NCBI GenBank assembly: GCA_022113835.1
Contig: JAILWY010000019.1
Location: 5,108,001-5,172,000 of the forward strand
Reading direction: 5' to 3'
DNA from: Atopsyche davidsoni
Lineage: Eukaryota > Arthropoda > Insecta > Trichoptera > Hydrobiosidae
Length of the DNA: 64,000 nucleotides
Shown here: positions 9,340-22,487 of the stretch, in pieces
Position numbering within the stretch: the stretch's first letter is position 1
Layout of the letters: each line of letters begins with the position of its first letter
The notes under the pieces: generated by a model
Databases searched by the model: none
The model's input: the letters and a program-made list of their open reading frames with translations, nothing else
Told to the model about the DNA's origin: nothing
Position numbers and translations under genes: made by a program

Positions 9340-10850
9340 CAAATGATTCTTAAAAAGTGTGCTCGTTTCAGAACTTCATATCTATCCCAAGCCAATGAAA
9401 TCAATTAACGCTGAAAAGTCATGAAACAAAAGTGACCTTTGAAGCTAACAGCAAATTATTTTATAAAATTGGCATTTGAACTTATATATCTAGGAATGCT
9501 GCTAGGCTTAACTGGATGAGTGTTTCGAGTGAAAGAAAACTAAAAAAAAAATTACAAATTAGCTTTTCAACCTATCAGTAAATGGCCCTTAAAGTCCCAA
9601 AAAGTATGCTTGCTTCTGAAACTGAAACCAAAATCCCTTAACCGCAAGAGTGTTTTAAGTGAATGCTGCTTGGCTGGATGAGTGTTTCGAGTGAAAAAAG
9701 TCTAAAAAAAATTAGCTTATCAACCTGTGAGTAAATGGCCCTCAAAGTCCCCAAAAGTATGCTTGCTTCTGAAGCTGAAACCAAAATCCCTTAACCGCAA
9801 GAGTGTTTTAAGTGAATGCTGCTTGGCTTAACTGGATGAGTGTTTCGAGTGAAAAAAGTCTAAAAAAAATTAGCTTATCAACCTGTGAGTAAATGGCCCT
9901 TAAAGTCCCCAAAAGTATGCTTGCTACTGAAGCAGAAACCAAAATCCCTTAACCGCAAGAGTGTTTTAAGTGAATGCTGCTTGGCTGGATGAGTGTTTCG
10001 AGTGAAAAAAGTCTAAAAAAAATTAGCTTATCAACCTGTGAGTAAATGGCCCTTAAAGTCCCCAAAAGTATGCTTGCTACTGAAGCTGAAACCAAAATCC
10101 CTTAACCGCAAGAGTGTTTTAAGTGAATGCTGCTTGGCTGGATGAGTGTTTCGAGTGAAAAAAGTCTAAAAAAAATTAGCTTATCAACCTGTGAGTAAAT
10201 GGCCCTTAAAGTCCCCAAAAGTATGCTTGCTACTGAAGCAGAAACCAAAATCCCTTAACCGCAAGAGTGTTTTAAGTGAATGCTGCTTGGCTGGATGAGT
10301 GTTTCGAGTGAAAAAAGTCTAAAAAAAATTAGCTTATCAACCTGTGAGTAAATGGCCCTTAAAGTCCCCAAAAGTATGCTTGCTACTGAAGCAGAAACCA
10401 AAATCCCTTAACCGCAAGAGTGTTTTAAGTGAATGCTGCTTGGCTGGATGAGTGTTTCGAGTGAAAAAAGTCTAAAAAAAATTAGCTTATCAACCTGTGA
10501 GTAAATGGCCCTTAAAGTCCCCAAAAGTATGCTTGCTACTGAAGCAGAAACCAAAATCCCTTAACCGCAAGAGTGTTTTAAGTGAATGCTGCTTGGCTGG
10601 ATGAGTGTTTCGAGTGAAAAAAGTCTAAAAAAAATTAGCTCATCAACCTGTGAGTAAATGGCCCTTAAAGTCCCCAAAAGTATGCTTGCTACTGAAGCAG
10701 AAACCAAAATCCCTTAACCGCAAGAGTGTTTTAAGTGAATGCTGCTTGGCTGGATGAGTGTTTCGAGTGAAAAAAGTCTAAAAAAAATTAGCTCATCAAC
10801 CTGTGAGTAAATGGCCCTTAAAGTCCCCAAAAGTATGCTTGCTTCTGAAG
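9340..10850 (+). repeat. Tandem array, 153-bp unit, about nine copies
   Basis: Units beginning GAATGCTGCTTGGCTGGATGAG start near 9494, 9661, 9814, 9972, 10125, 10278, 10431, 10584 and 10737. The period is 153 bp except where a TTAACT insertion lengthens a unit. The central units are nearly identical. Those at the left edge are diverged, and 9340-9493 holds a heavily decayed unit (AAAAAGTGTGCTCGTTTCAGAAC). This gradient is typical of arrays homogenised in the middle by unequal exchange. The array ends inside a unit near 10850 and meets a GC-rich patch. No coding frame persists through it. Confidence 0.95.
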
Positions 10851-11042
10851 CTGCAAGCGAGGGCCCTTGCCTGCATGAGGGCCGCGCCGCTCCATTTGCC
10901 GCGCTCCGATCGCTCAGCAAATGTTGCGTATAAATATTCCACCATTATGACGTCCATTGCTTATTGTGATATGCGTGTGAGCCGTGATTCCGGTTCATTT
11001 TGGCCGAATAATTGACTCGGCTACCATCGATTTGTCCCCCAG
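10851..11042. other. GC-enriched patch at the array edge
   Basis: Begins CAAGCGAGGGCCCTTGCCTG directly where the 153-bp array stops, includes GCCGCGCCGCTCC, and is followed by mixed-composition sequence. Short frames cross it on both strands without recognisable domains. It may be constrained noncoding DNA; this is not proven. Confidence 0.35.
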
Positions 11043-11044
11043 TG

Positions 11045-11100
11045 CAGGCGTCCTCAACCGGCGGACCGCGGGTGGAAAAATTTTAATAACCGCGCAGAAA
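11045..11100 (+). mobile_element. hAT-like left terminus, solo
   Basis: CAGGCGTCCTCAACCGGCGGACCGCGGG follows the general form of hAT ends (CAGGGGTC.TCAACC.GCGG.CCGCGG). No matching right end was found within about 1.2 kb downstream and no target duplication could be paired, so it is a truncated remnant or a chance resemblance. Confidence 0.4.
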
Positions 11101-13827
11101 AATGTTTCATTGATAAAAAATCTAAATATGCAAAAAAAAAAAAACACTACTGAATATTTTATTTATTATTCAAATTGGATCATACACATGTAAAAAAAAT
11201 TATTAAATGAACATATGTGAGAGCATTCATAATATACCTGTATATCCATTTTACTTCTTAGCGATATTTTTTCTAAGTAATCCTAATTACGACCGTATAT
11301 GAATATTAAAAATTATTTTTAGATGTCCAATTTGTATGAAATTAAAAAATATTGACAAATACTGCTCCAGCACAGTGTTTATTTGTAAATAATATATAAT
11401 TATATATATTTTTGGTTATCTTAGTCAATTTATGAAATAAAGTTGTTTTATATGTACACATTTAGAAATATCTACGTTCTTCTTCATTTTAATATCAGAT
11501 AATTGATTTAATACATACGCAAGTATCTCATGTTTAACATTTATTTGATATTAAAGTTTGTGGTGTTTAATAATAAAAATATAAAAAATAATCAATAGTT
11601 ATTGTTTTGACAGCAAGATTCCACATTTTAATAATATAACAGTAATTTCGTTTTTCAAAGAAAACTATTTTAATATAAAAATAACAAGTTTTTACCTCGC
11701 ATGTGCGGTAATTTATGAAGTTAAGATCACATGTGAATCATGGGCAATGGTATAAAATACAAAATGCCGATATGTGGTGGAATTGGCTTTATGCGGATGT
11801 CAATTCACGATGGGCAGTCAAGTGTGCACAATGCAATCTATTGTGTTCAATATACCCACGTGAGTGGTTTGGCTGAAATACTAGGGTTTCAGTATTTCAG
11901 CAAACTTACTGAAACATATAAATATATTAAACAACAAATATAGATATTCAAATGGCGAGAGAATTAGTTTTTTGTGTGAGAGCATTCGCCCTTCAATGAT
12001 ATTTGCAGTCATGTGTTATTTATAATATCTGCAGTAAGAAAATACCGAATGTGAGTCTAGACTGGCACACAGGTAGATGTGTGGCCACGTGTATCTTCAG
12101 GTGTGCTGGCCAGCACTAAAGTGGTCATTCGGCTGGCGTGAGCAGCTAAACAGCCTCGGGTCACCTGTGGTAACAATCCTCTTGACGAGCTGCAGTTTTA
12201 TCAGTGTTTCAAATATCACAATAAGAAACTATGATGAAATAACATTTAAAAGCATTTCAGAGCGCCATTTATAAACAGTAAAATCTTCAGCTCAAAAACT
12301 AACAAAACTTTATCATCAACAAAAAATATTATTTATGATATTCAAACATAGTTTATCGAAACGTTTCAAATCTGCTGCAATGGATTTCAGGTGACTCAGT
12401 ACGCATTTATTGCGTATTAGTTGCTTTCAATGTTTCGAAAAATGTTTGACAGCACGAAAAAACGAAAAATAAAACAATCGAGTTTGACCACACGAAACGG
12501 CAGAAATTAGAAATAATATTAAAATTCCGTTTCGGTTTAACACCAATGATATATTGCCTGCGGTACAAGATATACTTTTAGATATATAAACAAAAACTAC
12601 AAATGTTAGCCATAGAATGCGCAGTTAAGTTATTTTTTTTTATGTTAGAAAATATTTAAACTGTAGTTGAAACACTCTCAGAAACTTGTGTAAAATTAAT
12701 AAAAATATGTATAAAAAATCTGGCGCGGGCTGGAGCAATTGTTAGTACAAATTACTTGTTTAACGGTCAGGTGTGGAAACACGGGATGCCTGAGAGAGAT
12801 GAGTTTTTAAATACTTACGTATAATAACTAGGCTACCGAAACATGAAACGACGGGAATTTTTATTAAAAAAAACTAGCGGAATTTAAATCAGTACTCCAA
12901 TTAATTGGACTGCTATAACTTGGCCAGAATTTGACTTGTTATATGATTGTATTTGTTATTGAGTTGGGTTAAGTAGGTCCCACCGGTGTCGTAAAAAAGC
13001 ATTTTTTTGAAGGTTTTGAGTGAATCGATTACCTAAATATTGTACTCACAATTTATAGTGAGAATATACAAAAATTAATCATCAGTTAAACCAAAAATGT
13101 CTTTTAACCTATGCAAGCTTTTAACAAGTAGCAGCATTAGGGAATAGAAAGTGGGTAGGAAACTTACTGACTGTCCTTCGAATAATAATAATTTTTTGAT
13201 TAATAAACCATTTTTAGCACTTCTGGTTATATTTTGCGAGGCACTCAGCAGCTAGTCAGTATTGTGGCGGACTATGCAATTACATATTTGGTTTTATTCG
13301 TTTTATTTATCTTCAAGTATTGACAGAGCACGTATTGTCCAACGTTGGGTCATGATGATTGTAATTTTTAAGTACGCGTGACGGCATTGAATTTAAAAGC
13401 TTTTCGGTATTTGGATTTCCTCATTTCAAAAGTTTACAGAAATAATATGTTAATTATAAAATGTTATAGCCAAATCAAAAAGAGATAAGTGTCTAAAACT
13501 CAATTTGAAAACAAAAATGGTGCGCGTCGTTTACCTTTGATTTCTGTGCATATTTGATCGTAAAACGTTTGACAAATTTACAGAGGCCAGTTAAGGTTCG
13601 GTTGCATATGCATTAAAAATAAAATAAAGTTAAATATTTGAATTAGATTAAATATATTTTAGATATTTTTATAGTCAAATATGGGAATTCGCTTTAAACT
13701 TGATATAATGAAGAAAAAATAGTAAAAGATGAGTGCACACCTCAATGTATTGATATCACGTAAAGTGATACTCACCCATTCGAGTCTTTATCGTTTGCTA
13801 TGTATATATTATATTCCCCTTAGAAAA
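11101..13827. other. AT-rich noncoding DNA with one mixed-GC stretch
   Basis: No supported gene. At 12060-12180 composition rises and the sequence holds AGGTGTGCTGGCCAGCAC and CTCGGGTCACCTGTGG, possible constrained DNA. Frames of 60-70 codons (11740-11943 and 12077-12274) show no domain or splice context. The rest is AT-rich. Confidence 0.5.
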
Positions 13828-13905
13828 CCATGAACACTGCCTCAACATGAGTATATACTCGGTAAAATGGTCGTCAATCGTCTCTGAGGAGAGGCACTTG
13901 ATGAA
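13828..13905 (-). repeat. Dispersed repeat R1, partial inverted copy
   Basis: Read on the minus strand it gives TTCATCAAGTGCCTCTCCTCAGAG and then, after an unrelated interruption, GGCAGTGTTCATGG, matching the left part of the R1 copy at 52385-52430. Confidence 0.6.
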
Positions 13906-16900
13906 TCAATTATAATTTTGCTTATAAACTGTTATTATATCGATTTATTTATATTTGTGGCACTCTGAGGAAAAAAAGCGTACGCCACTGATAGATCGCA
14001 GCGATACTATCGAAACAACATAATCAGATATTTTAATAACCCAAAAACACTCTAGGAAATGACTTATCGCGAAACATTTACTCTTCACAGCGTGACCGAT
14101 TCTGCCGATCAGGAAACTGAAAAGTGTACATTATTTAAGAAAGAATTCGCAGTGTTTGATTATACGGTGCATATTATTCCAATTCGTATTCAGCTGGCAC
14201 TTCCCCCGACTCGCGACATGGCTCTCGGAATACAAAGGCCCTATTCGAGATATGCATACTCAATAAATAACATTATCTCTCCAAAGACCGAGAGGACGCG
14301 AGTTAGTTGTGGTCAAACAAAACCGCGTCCACATACTTGCCTATTTAGTGGATTGATTGATTTGGCGAACAGAAAGATTTCGTATAACGCGGTTTCGATA
14401 TAACGCAGGCCATAAATTAATTTCTACCGTCTGCTTATATTTAAAACCCATCACCAAATCACAATTTGTAAAATAAATACTTGCCTTTTATTACCCATAA
14501 TGTGACACTGAATGTTTTTATTTCTGATATAATCTTTTGACATTTCATTTGCACTATAATCTTGTACGTCTTCCTTATTACGTATAATGATTACTTTTAT
14601 TAATATGAATTGCACATTTTTCACCAACACATGTTGAAGTTTATTTGTACTATTGATCATTAAAATTAATGTTATAGTTGTGTATTACGCCCCTGGTATT
14701 ATTCAATATGATGTTTTCTATGCAATAAGTACTGCGTGTGATTTGATATGCATATTTTATATTCAATGAATAAAACAGTTAACATATGTTTTGATGAAAC
14801 GCTGAGAAAATAATTATATGTGTACAGAATTACATTCACACAAGCATGTAACGATTTAAAATCTCGCTCGTCTGTCGAAAAGATTATAGTATGTATTACG
14901 AGATATATATATATATATTATATTTATCTTTTATGAATATTTTTAATGTATGAAAACGAATATTAAACGCATTTGTAATAATTTCTAATTTAACAAATAT
15001 TTATTAAAAATTATAGGTCGTACTGCTTGCTCAACTCACTGCACGTATCTGAATATTATTGTTATTGTACTTGCTGAGATACCATATTTCTTTATTGTGT
15101 TGCTGGCAGATAAATGAGTACTAAGTTTGCGTCATACAATGGATCAGCCAAACTTTCATCCGAATAAAAATGCCTAAGCAGTTTGCTAATATCTTAATCT
15201 TAGTTTTACAATCTAAAAATGTAAGTTTATTACAACAATAGAGGTCATAGACTTCCACCAAAGATTTCAGAAGTAGTAACCAATAGGAGATTTTACATAA
15301 TCTTAAATTTTATATGAACTCAATCCTATTTTTACGTGACTGTTTGACGTGAATTTATTAGGCACCACAGATTACGTTCTACGTGATTTTCTGTCTCTAA
15401 CGTGAGATCGACAAGTATTTCTTAACAATTTACAGCGAAAATGAAAATTTAAGTTCAGAGCATAGTTTTGATTGAATCTCATTTGGAAAATTATAGGCCC
15501 AGAATGCAAGTACAACAAAAAATGATTTAACATCTTACGCGTCGTAAGAGTAACAAAAAACTATGGAAATATTTTAAATATATTTATATTTGGCAACCAA
15601 CTGGAAAACCCGTTGCTGTAACATTATAATGTGAGCTAATAATTAGCCAATGCTTAAATTATTCAAGTGATTGCTTCAAATCATAAGGAAATATTTGCAG
15701 TGCATTAAAATATAATACGATATTAAAAAATATTAAAATTTATAAAAATAAAGATATTAAGCTTAGAAATATTATTATATTTGATAAGCTGGGCAATCCA
15801 TTTTAAGAATATTTTGATTTGTTTTTAATGATCTGAAAAGTATTAAGTATTCAACGATATTTTAATAAATATAAGTATTCCAGGCAATCTGTTTTAATAA
15901 AAACTATAAATATTTTTTATATAACAACAAATGCAATATATATTCTAACTACAATGCCGATTACTCAATTGCAAAAGTCTAATTGCGTGTGTTATCAATT
16001 TGAAGTTTGTTTATATTCGTTATCAGATTGATTTTACTTAGATACGAGTTATTGAGAGAAAGATCGTTACTATCCAACGATGGGAACTGTAAATATACAT
16101 TACTACTTGGAAAAAATATTTTTTATCAGTTAAATGTTAATAAAATATAACACAACAATACGGTTTGATATAATTTGATCGAATTTTACATTTGGCATTT
16201 TTTAATTTGATTGAATTGAATTTTTACAATGCAGACTATTTGTATTTGAAAACTTGGTTTCTACTAGAGAAGGTATACTTTTTAATTGATTTCTGTATAT
16301 TTCATATATATTTTTAGGTATTAACCGTATTTATTGATCTTATAGAATTTGCTCTGCACACAAGTTATATCGACTCCATCTTCTCACTAACTTAATGCGA
16401 TTACCATGTGTGGCTTTGAAATCTCATCTATTGGATATTTTAAGTATTTGGAATATTTTTTGCTTTTTACTTGGTTTTATTTACATAGATAAGATAAGTC
16501 TTGATAATATTTTTGCATGTAAGAAGACGGGGTCGGAATGAGTTTATCTTTTAAAGTAAACAGCAAGTTTTGCGTAAACAATATTTACAGAATACTCAAA
16601 GATTTAATAAGTATCATAATGGATTTATTTTCAGTACATTAACTAGCATTACTAAAAATGTGCCGCCATACGCGTCATAGCCGAGTTAATCTTATAATGA
16701 TTCAATTCAGTAAATATATTAATTCTGGTTTGTATAACTTAATTGCATTATTTTTTTTATATTTTAATTTAAAAAAAACTAAACCATATTTTAGTAAATA
16801 TTCGAATTTATTGAAAACATACTTAAGCACAACAATAAAATATAAATGAGAAGACGTCCTTAGCACAATTGGTTTTCTGATTTTATTTCGACAAATTGTA

Positions 16901-18252
16901 GAAAAAAGAAATAAAAGCTAGACGATAAGATAAAAACATTATAAAATACATAAATATATATTTAAAATTTAAACGAAAAAAACAATTGTTTCCACTACAC
17001 TTCGTGCGAAATGCTCAAATATTATGCATTTTTTAAACTAATTGGATAACCACTATATCTTTAACCTTTAGAGATTGGCGTAAAGCTTTATTTTCTAGTG
17101 CCGTATAATATACTATATGTATCAGTTAATATAATTATTTATATAAATTAGAATTCATTACATTCCATGCGCAAGCATATATAAAGATTAAAAAAAACAC
17201 AAAGCTAAATTTACTGGTTTTTTGTATTAAAAAGCGGAGAATGATCATTTATATAAGTGTAAATTAAAATTTGATATATGATTTCGATTTGATTATATTC
17301 GTATAAAAAAAATTGTGCTTTTCTATATGTGTTAACTGGACGTCACTGATATATAGTATAGACATTTATAATCAATTGCTATCACAAAACATATAATTTT
17401 AAAAAATTCTTGACTTAAAATGTTGTATATTATCTAAGGATTAGTCATTGCTTAGTAAAAAAAATGTGTATTTTCAAATGTCAATATTTACAATAAGTTT
17501 CACTTCATATTGGGACAAGTAATGTGTCATACTAAGATAAGCATTGAAGTGCAGTCTGTTATAGAGCAGAAACATAACACTGCATGCCTGAAAATTTCAT
17601 TTAAAAATAAATTAAAACACAACCCAACACGTATTAAAAGTGGATATTTTTCTTCATACACCTTTAGTCTATTGTAGACCAAAACTTTTTATATAATTTA
17701 TTTATACATGTATAGACATGAATTTTTAAATATATTTATACATAGTAAATATATTGGTACTTTATCCGTCGTTATGTTTTTATTTATACAGTGATTGCGT
17801 GAGTTTTAAGACCGAAGTGTTTGGGCATTAAATTAACTTATCTTTTCTGATAGTGACTTTATTGATGTTATATTTGTATTGATATTATTAACGATCAGTG
17901 GATTATTTTTGAAATGTCATTAATTCATAAATTGGTGTTATTGAACAGTGTTTATGTTTGAAACAAATCAATAGTATAGCCGCTAGAAAAATGTAGGCGT
18001 TACTCATTTTCGGCAATAAAATTTTACAAATCTTTTATTACACTGTATAGAAAAATTTCGCCTAATTCACCGACGTTCACTTAAGCATTTAATGTATGGC
18101 GTAATGGCGTTAGAACAGTGTTAAAGCACGCGTTTATTTTATGATTTTACAGCTTTTAGTTTTGGGAAACAGCGGGTATAAAAATGTAATCAATGTACAT
18201 TTGACTAAGACGTTGATTGGTTGACAATACAACAGGAATTGACATTATAGTT
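13906..18252. other. Long AT-rich noncoding interval
   Basis: Over 4 kb without a supported gene. The 114-codon frame at 14059-14403 has no recognisable domain and its last codons lie in GTATAACGCGGTTTCGATATAACGCAGG, which resembles a pogo/Tigger-type terminal repeat, so it is not called. A short AT dinucleotide run lies near 14904-14920. Elsewhere I see only AT-rich sequence. Confidence 0.5.
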
Positions 18253-18660
18253 AAGGGCCAAACTCTCATATTCGAGTTTTTTGACCATTGGCTTGTACCT
18301 ATTGCGAAAAATCGACTGCACCAAACAAAAAAATTTAAACACAGAAAGTTAGACACGTCCTTTCTTCTACAGCCATTTTTATTATTTTTTCTTATAATTT
18401 ACTTTTAATATGATAAATATGTGTTTTTCCGAGTGAAGTTTCGGGATTGGAGTTTCGCGATGTACCTGTTCCAAGAATCCTAAACATTTATGACTCTTTT
18501 TTTCAATTGGAATTACAAGATCAATTATAAGTCCTCCTGTTGGGATAAGAAAGGATGTATCTAACTTTTTGCATTTAAATTTTTTTGTTTGGTGCAGTCG
18601 ATTTTTCGCAATAGGTACAAGCAAATGATCAAAAAACTCGAATATGAGAGTTTGGCCCTT
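18253..18660. mobile_element. Foldback (long-TIR) element R3, ~408 bp
   Basis: The sequence starts AAGGGCCAAACTCTCATATTCGAG and ends with its inverse. The arms, about 120 bp each, also share TTTGACCATT/AATGATCAAA-type sequence, GCGAAAAATCGACTGCACCAAAC and the ATTTAAA...AGTTAGA segment. The left arm is 18253-18370 and the right arm 18541-18660. The centre (18400-18520) holds a block found inverted at 37910-38000 and in part at 20550-20640. There is no transposase. It is a non-autonomous foldback or MITE-like family; no clear target duplication was seen. Confidence 0.75.
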
Positions 18661-19084
18661 GCTTCTTTTATATATATATGAAAAGTAGCTTGTGCAAATA
18701 TAGGGCAGTGGAAAAATTTTGCGATTATCAGCAGATACGTTGTAAAAAATATTATTCACACGTTTCGCCGTGATGAAATATATAACATTCACATGGATGA
18801 TATATTAAGTATAATTGATAAATAACCCGCTGAAAAGTTGCCTAATTGGTTTCTGCATAAAAATAATTGTTGTCAGAAAATCCCGCTTCTCAGATTTATG
18901 AACGCAATTTATATTGAATGTTTTTTTGCCCGTTTGTCATTGGGGAAATAATTTACGACCTGGCAACACTGCATTTCGTAATGCCCCCCCCCATAAAGCT
19001 GTATCTAAGTGAAAAAAGGACTGCACAGTGCTGAAATATGATTACTATAAAACTTCACATCGGCATTATGTTTTAAAATATCAA
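18661..19084. other. AT-rich noncoding DNA
   Basis: AT-rich sequence between the R3 foldback and the CpG-rich patch at 19085. It holds a short TA run near 18666-18678 and a C-run at 18983-18992. No gene or repeat was recognised. Confidence 0.5.
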
Positions 19085-19255
19085 TATCGTGACGGTAGCG
19101 CGTCGTCTCGCTCGCACGCGCGGCCGCCGCGGCGTCTATTGTCGCTGCGTCCCTCTCCCCCGCCCGGCCGATCGACTATCGCGGGTTTCCCTCCGTCCCG
19201 GGCAAGGGAATTCTCTCGCGGTTGCGTCTCACTTTTGTTTCAGGGACGCTCGGTT
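19085..19255. other. CpG-rich patch truncated by repeats
   Basis: About 170 bp of strongly CpG-rich sequence (GCGCGGCCGCCGCGGCG, CCCGCCCGGCCGATCG), ending CACTTTTGTTTCAGGGACGC, where a pyrimidine tract plus CAG looks like a 3' splice site. It then meets retroelement-like repeats at 19267, so any exon here would be cut short. It may be a remnant of a promoter or first exon. Confidence 0.35.
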
Positions 19256-19266
19256 TTTATATATAT

Positions 19267-20313
19267 ACTAGAAATGTTGCCCGTCACAGAATGACGTTTT
19301 CGGAGGCATTTTGAGTTATTAATGCTGTGATTAACAATTTCTAACGCAATTTCGATAAAAAAATAAAAGTACATGTGTCAAGCTGACAAACGGAAAATTT
19401 CTAAGAAGCATCAAAATTTGTTTTTTTGTAAAAGTTCTAAATTTGAAATTCTCGCGGTGAAGAACAGAATCATATAATTCGTACATATTGAAACTCGCTA
19501 AAGCATATTTTATAGCCTTATTAAATTAGTTTTTAAATAAAAATATTATCCTATCGTCTTGAAATTCGGCACATAGCTGCGGAAAAATTTACTAAACTTA
19601 CGTGCAAAAAATCAGCGTTGTATCTTTTAAGATATTCTATAGAGAAGCAAAAGATGAAACATACATACACACAATGGCTATTATATATATTAGATAGATT
19701 AGATACTAGAAATGTAGCCCGTCATAAAATGACGTATTCGATGAACGATGCAATAGTGTTTGAACATATGTTTGGCTGACAATTAGATGAACATTTTGTA
19801 CACATATATTTTGAATAACCGGATATTCGTTTCTAGGAAATATCACATTTCGTGTCACAAACAACAAATCACTTTCACTGCACTGTTATTTATTAGATGC
19901 AGTCTTTATCACGTTCAATTGTGCTATTCTTTTTTAATTACGTTTGCTGTGCTTGGACGGTGTTATTTTTTTAGGAGGCATTTTAAGTTATTAATGATGT
20001 GATTAATAATTTCTAACGCAACTGAAAAATAAAATTTCTTAGAAGCGTCATATTTTGTTTTTTTGTAAAAATTCTAAATTTGAAATTCTCGCTGTGAACA
20101 ACAGAATCATATAATTCGTACATAAAGTATATTTGATAGTTTTATTTAATTAGTTTATGAATGAAAATATTATTCTATCGTCTTGAAATTCGGCACATAG
20201 CTGCGGAAAAACTTACGTGCAAAAAATCAGCGTTGTATCTTTTAAGATATTCTATAGAGAACCCAAAAATGAAACATACACACCCACCCACACACAATGG
20301 CAATTATTATTGT

Positions 20314-20349
<36 letters not shown>

Positions 20350-20350
20350 G
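19267..20350 (+). repeat. Two direct copies of a retroelement-like 3' end
   Basis: Copies begin ACTAGAAATGTTGCCCGTCA (19267) and ACTAGAAATGTAGCCCGTCA (19705). Both share GAGGCATTTT, ATTCTCGCGGTGAA/ATTCTCGCTGTGAA, CGTCTTGAAATTCGGCACATAG, AAAAATCAGCGTTGTATCTTTTAAGATATTCTATAG and an A/C-rich end with ACACACAATGGC. The first ends in a TATATATTAGATAGATTAGATA tail and the second in a long (TA)n run. Simple-repeat tails and the ACTAG...GCCCG start suggest RTE-type LINE or SINE ends. The family assignment is tentative. The second copy carries about 150 bp of extra sequence near its start. Confidence 0.65.
20316..20348. repeat. (TA)n microsatellite
   Basis: An uninterrupted TA dinucleotide run of about 33 bases at the end of the second retroelement-like copy, probably grown from its tail. 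Confidence 0.9.
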
Positions 20351-20439
20351 TGATTTAATGCTTTGTCAAAAATTTTAATCCGCCGTGGTTGCGTAATGCA
20401 CAATACCCTCTGATTAAAAAAATATATACAACTGATGGC

Positions 20440-20650
20440 GTACTTAATTAAAATAATTCGTGGGTCCATTTTCGAGTTTTTTTAATATTTTTTTTTTCGT
20501 GACTCGGAAATCGCATTTCATTTATTCGATTGTCACGCTATTTTTCTATATTGAAAGCCGATTTTTGAATGTTCTCCAAATGCGTAAGATCAATCGGGAA
20601 AACACATATTTATCATATGGAAAGTAAATTTACAAGAATTTAAAAATGAT
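20440..20650 (+). repeat. Dispersed repeat R3, partial copy
   Basis: Shares TTGTCACGCTATTTTTCTATATTGAAAG, CAATCGGGAAAACACATATTTATCAT and AGTAAATTTA...AAGAA with 37640-37670 and 37965-38015, and the ATATGTGTTTTTCCGA block (inverted) with 18415-18440. No coding content. Confidence 0.6.
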
Positions 20651-20799
20651 GTATCTAATCTTGGGGTTTGCATTGGCTCTTGGCATCAAAAAAAATATTT
20701 TTTTTTCTAAATAAAATTACTAATTTTAATTGGATGTAAATCCACTTAACCTGCTTCACGTCAGTTTTATTGCATAACGTATATTTAGATTTTATAGTT

Positions 20800-21060
20800 T
20801 GGGTTAGGTTAGGTCTTGGTGTATTGCGGTGAGCCCTGCAGGGCTCAGGGGTGACCCTATAACCCCGAGTGCTCAGTCCGTGCGAGGCCGGGCGTATTCC
20901 GCATTCTAGGACCGGTTGAAATGTTATACATGAAGCCGGCAGTAACAGGCGCACGCCCTGGACTCGCAGAATGCCTCGGCTTCTTTCCGGACGACCTAAT
21001 CAGCACTACGTGCCTCAAAGCTTATGAATACGCTGATAAGCCCTCCTGTTGGTCTTAAGA
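20800..21060. other. GC-enriched patch of unknown nature
   Basis: About 250 bp of higher GC containing GAGCCCTGCAGGGCTC, GGACCGGTTGAAATG and TGCCTCGGCTTCTTTCCGG. A frame on the minus strand (20655-20954) covers part of it but shows no domain. A GGTTAGGTTAGG run lies at its left edge. It could be degraded transposon coding sequence or constrained DNA. Confidence 0.35.
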
Positions 21061-22484
21061 TCATAGAAAATCTCAATACTTCAACTGCTTAAAAAAAAAA
21101 AACGACCAACTGTTATGGTATACGATGATGAAATTTATATCAAAGAAAACTGGATATTATCAAATTGACCGATAGTTTCTAGTATACAAATCAACTGATT
21201 GTGCCCATTATAATACGATTGACTAATTGTTCCACTAGTAAATCTCTTGCATAAATAAACTACGAAGATATTTAAAGCGAAGGAAAAAAAAAACACACCT
21301 GGGGGAAGTTCGATCCGAAGTCATGTTGCAAAATTTCCGCAACAGTTTCGACAGCAGGTAAACGGTGATATCCTAAAGTTTTTTTTTTTGATGTTAATGT
21401 TTACAAAAGCAATCGTTCGTAAGAGTATAAGGATTTCATATATTTGTTTTTTTACGATGTTATAATTGACTTAAGTGGACACAATATAAATATTTTGGTA
21501 GGAGATCTCACACGAAGTCATAAAATTTTCGTAATCTCATAGAAAGATCTTGCGAGCTGTCTCTCGTGGCGCACAAGGCATTAGCGTCGGGAGAACATTT
21601 CTTTTTTTTTTGTTGTTAAAATGGAAATCAGCCATTGGTGGATTGAGCGTTTTGGAATATATTTGCTTAATTCACACTTCTTCCACACAAAACGACGCAT
21701 AGTCGTATCGGAGATAACAAAACATTAAACATCTAGAAACCTGTTCTCTGTAAAATCAACTCTGTGAATGAACCTCGCTCGATGGAGTGAACGCAGAGAT
21801 GTTCAAGCGACCGTAAAACCCAAAAAATACTTTATGCTTCTATTCAGAAATCTATTCAATATTATGTAATGAATTGTAGTTTTATATATAAAATATTATG
21901 GACATCAATATATTCCGTGGAACTCCATTATAATATTTAAAATAAAAAAATATTTTTAATAATCGTCAACTTGCAGATCTGATTGTTAATTGATGAATTG
22001 TTACATTAAAATAAAAATCATAATCAGCAATTTAAGGAAAAGAAAAAACACAAAATTATGCAAAAATATACAAATTAATTTATACTCTTCAAGTGATAAG
22101 TTTGAATTTATTTGTAGCTAATATTTTTTTTATTTTGAGTTGGTGACCCCTGACTGGAGATTATATTCATCTGTTATTTGTCTGGAGGCTTGAGCTCCAC
22201 TGAAGCCCAGATGTTCCATCGTCGAATAGGATTAAAGTATGCGAGATAGGATCTTGTGGTAATAAAAACATATTTTTCAGTAATCATTGTGCTTCTTTTG
22301 TATTTGTTTTGATGTTATCATTCGAAACCAGGGCGTCAGGGGCACGAACACTACTCTTATTGGAAAATTAAAGTTTTATTTACTACCTACGAACGTCTCC
22401 ACGGTTAAAATAATAGAAAATATTAATCGGACGATATAATTAAGTTTCATGAGTGTTGAGATGCTTGAGAAAGTAAATGCAAAC
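21061..22484. other. AT-rich noncoding DNA
   Basis: No supported gene. Several poly-A and poly-T runs and mixed-composition stretches near 21540-21600 and 22140-22250 show no recognisable structure. Confidence 0.5.
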
Positions 22485-22487
22485 CAA

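Noticed and set aside
9673..9705. Hammerhead-like CTGGATGAG...GTGAAA in the 153-bp unit
   Set aside because: An extra G breaks the CTGANGA core, and the intervening GAGTG...GAGTG is a direct rather than inverted repeat, so no stem II forms.
9340..10850. Possible CRISPR array
   Set aside because: The whole 153-bp unit repeats without unique spacers, and the context is eukaryotic.
14059..14403. 114-codon plus-strand open frame
   Set aside because: No recognisable domain, no splice context, AT-biased codons, and its end overlaps a pogo/Tigger-like terminal sequence.
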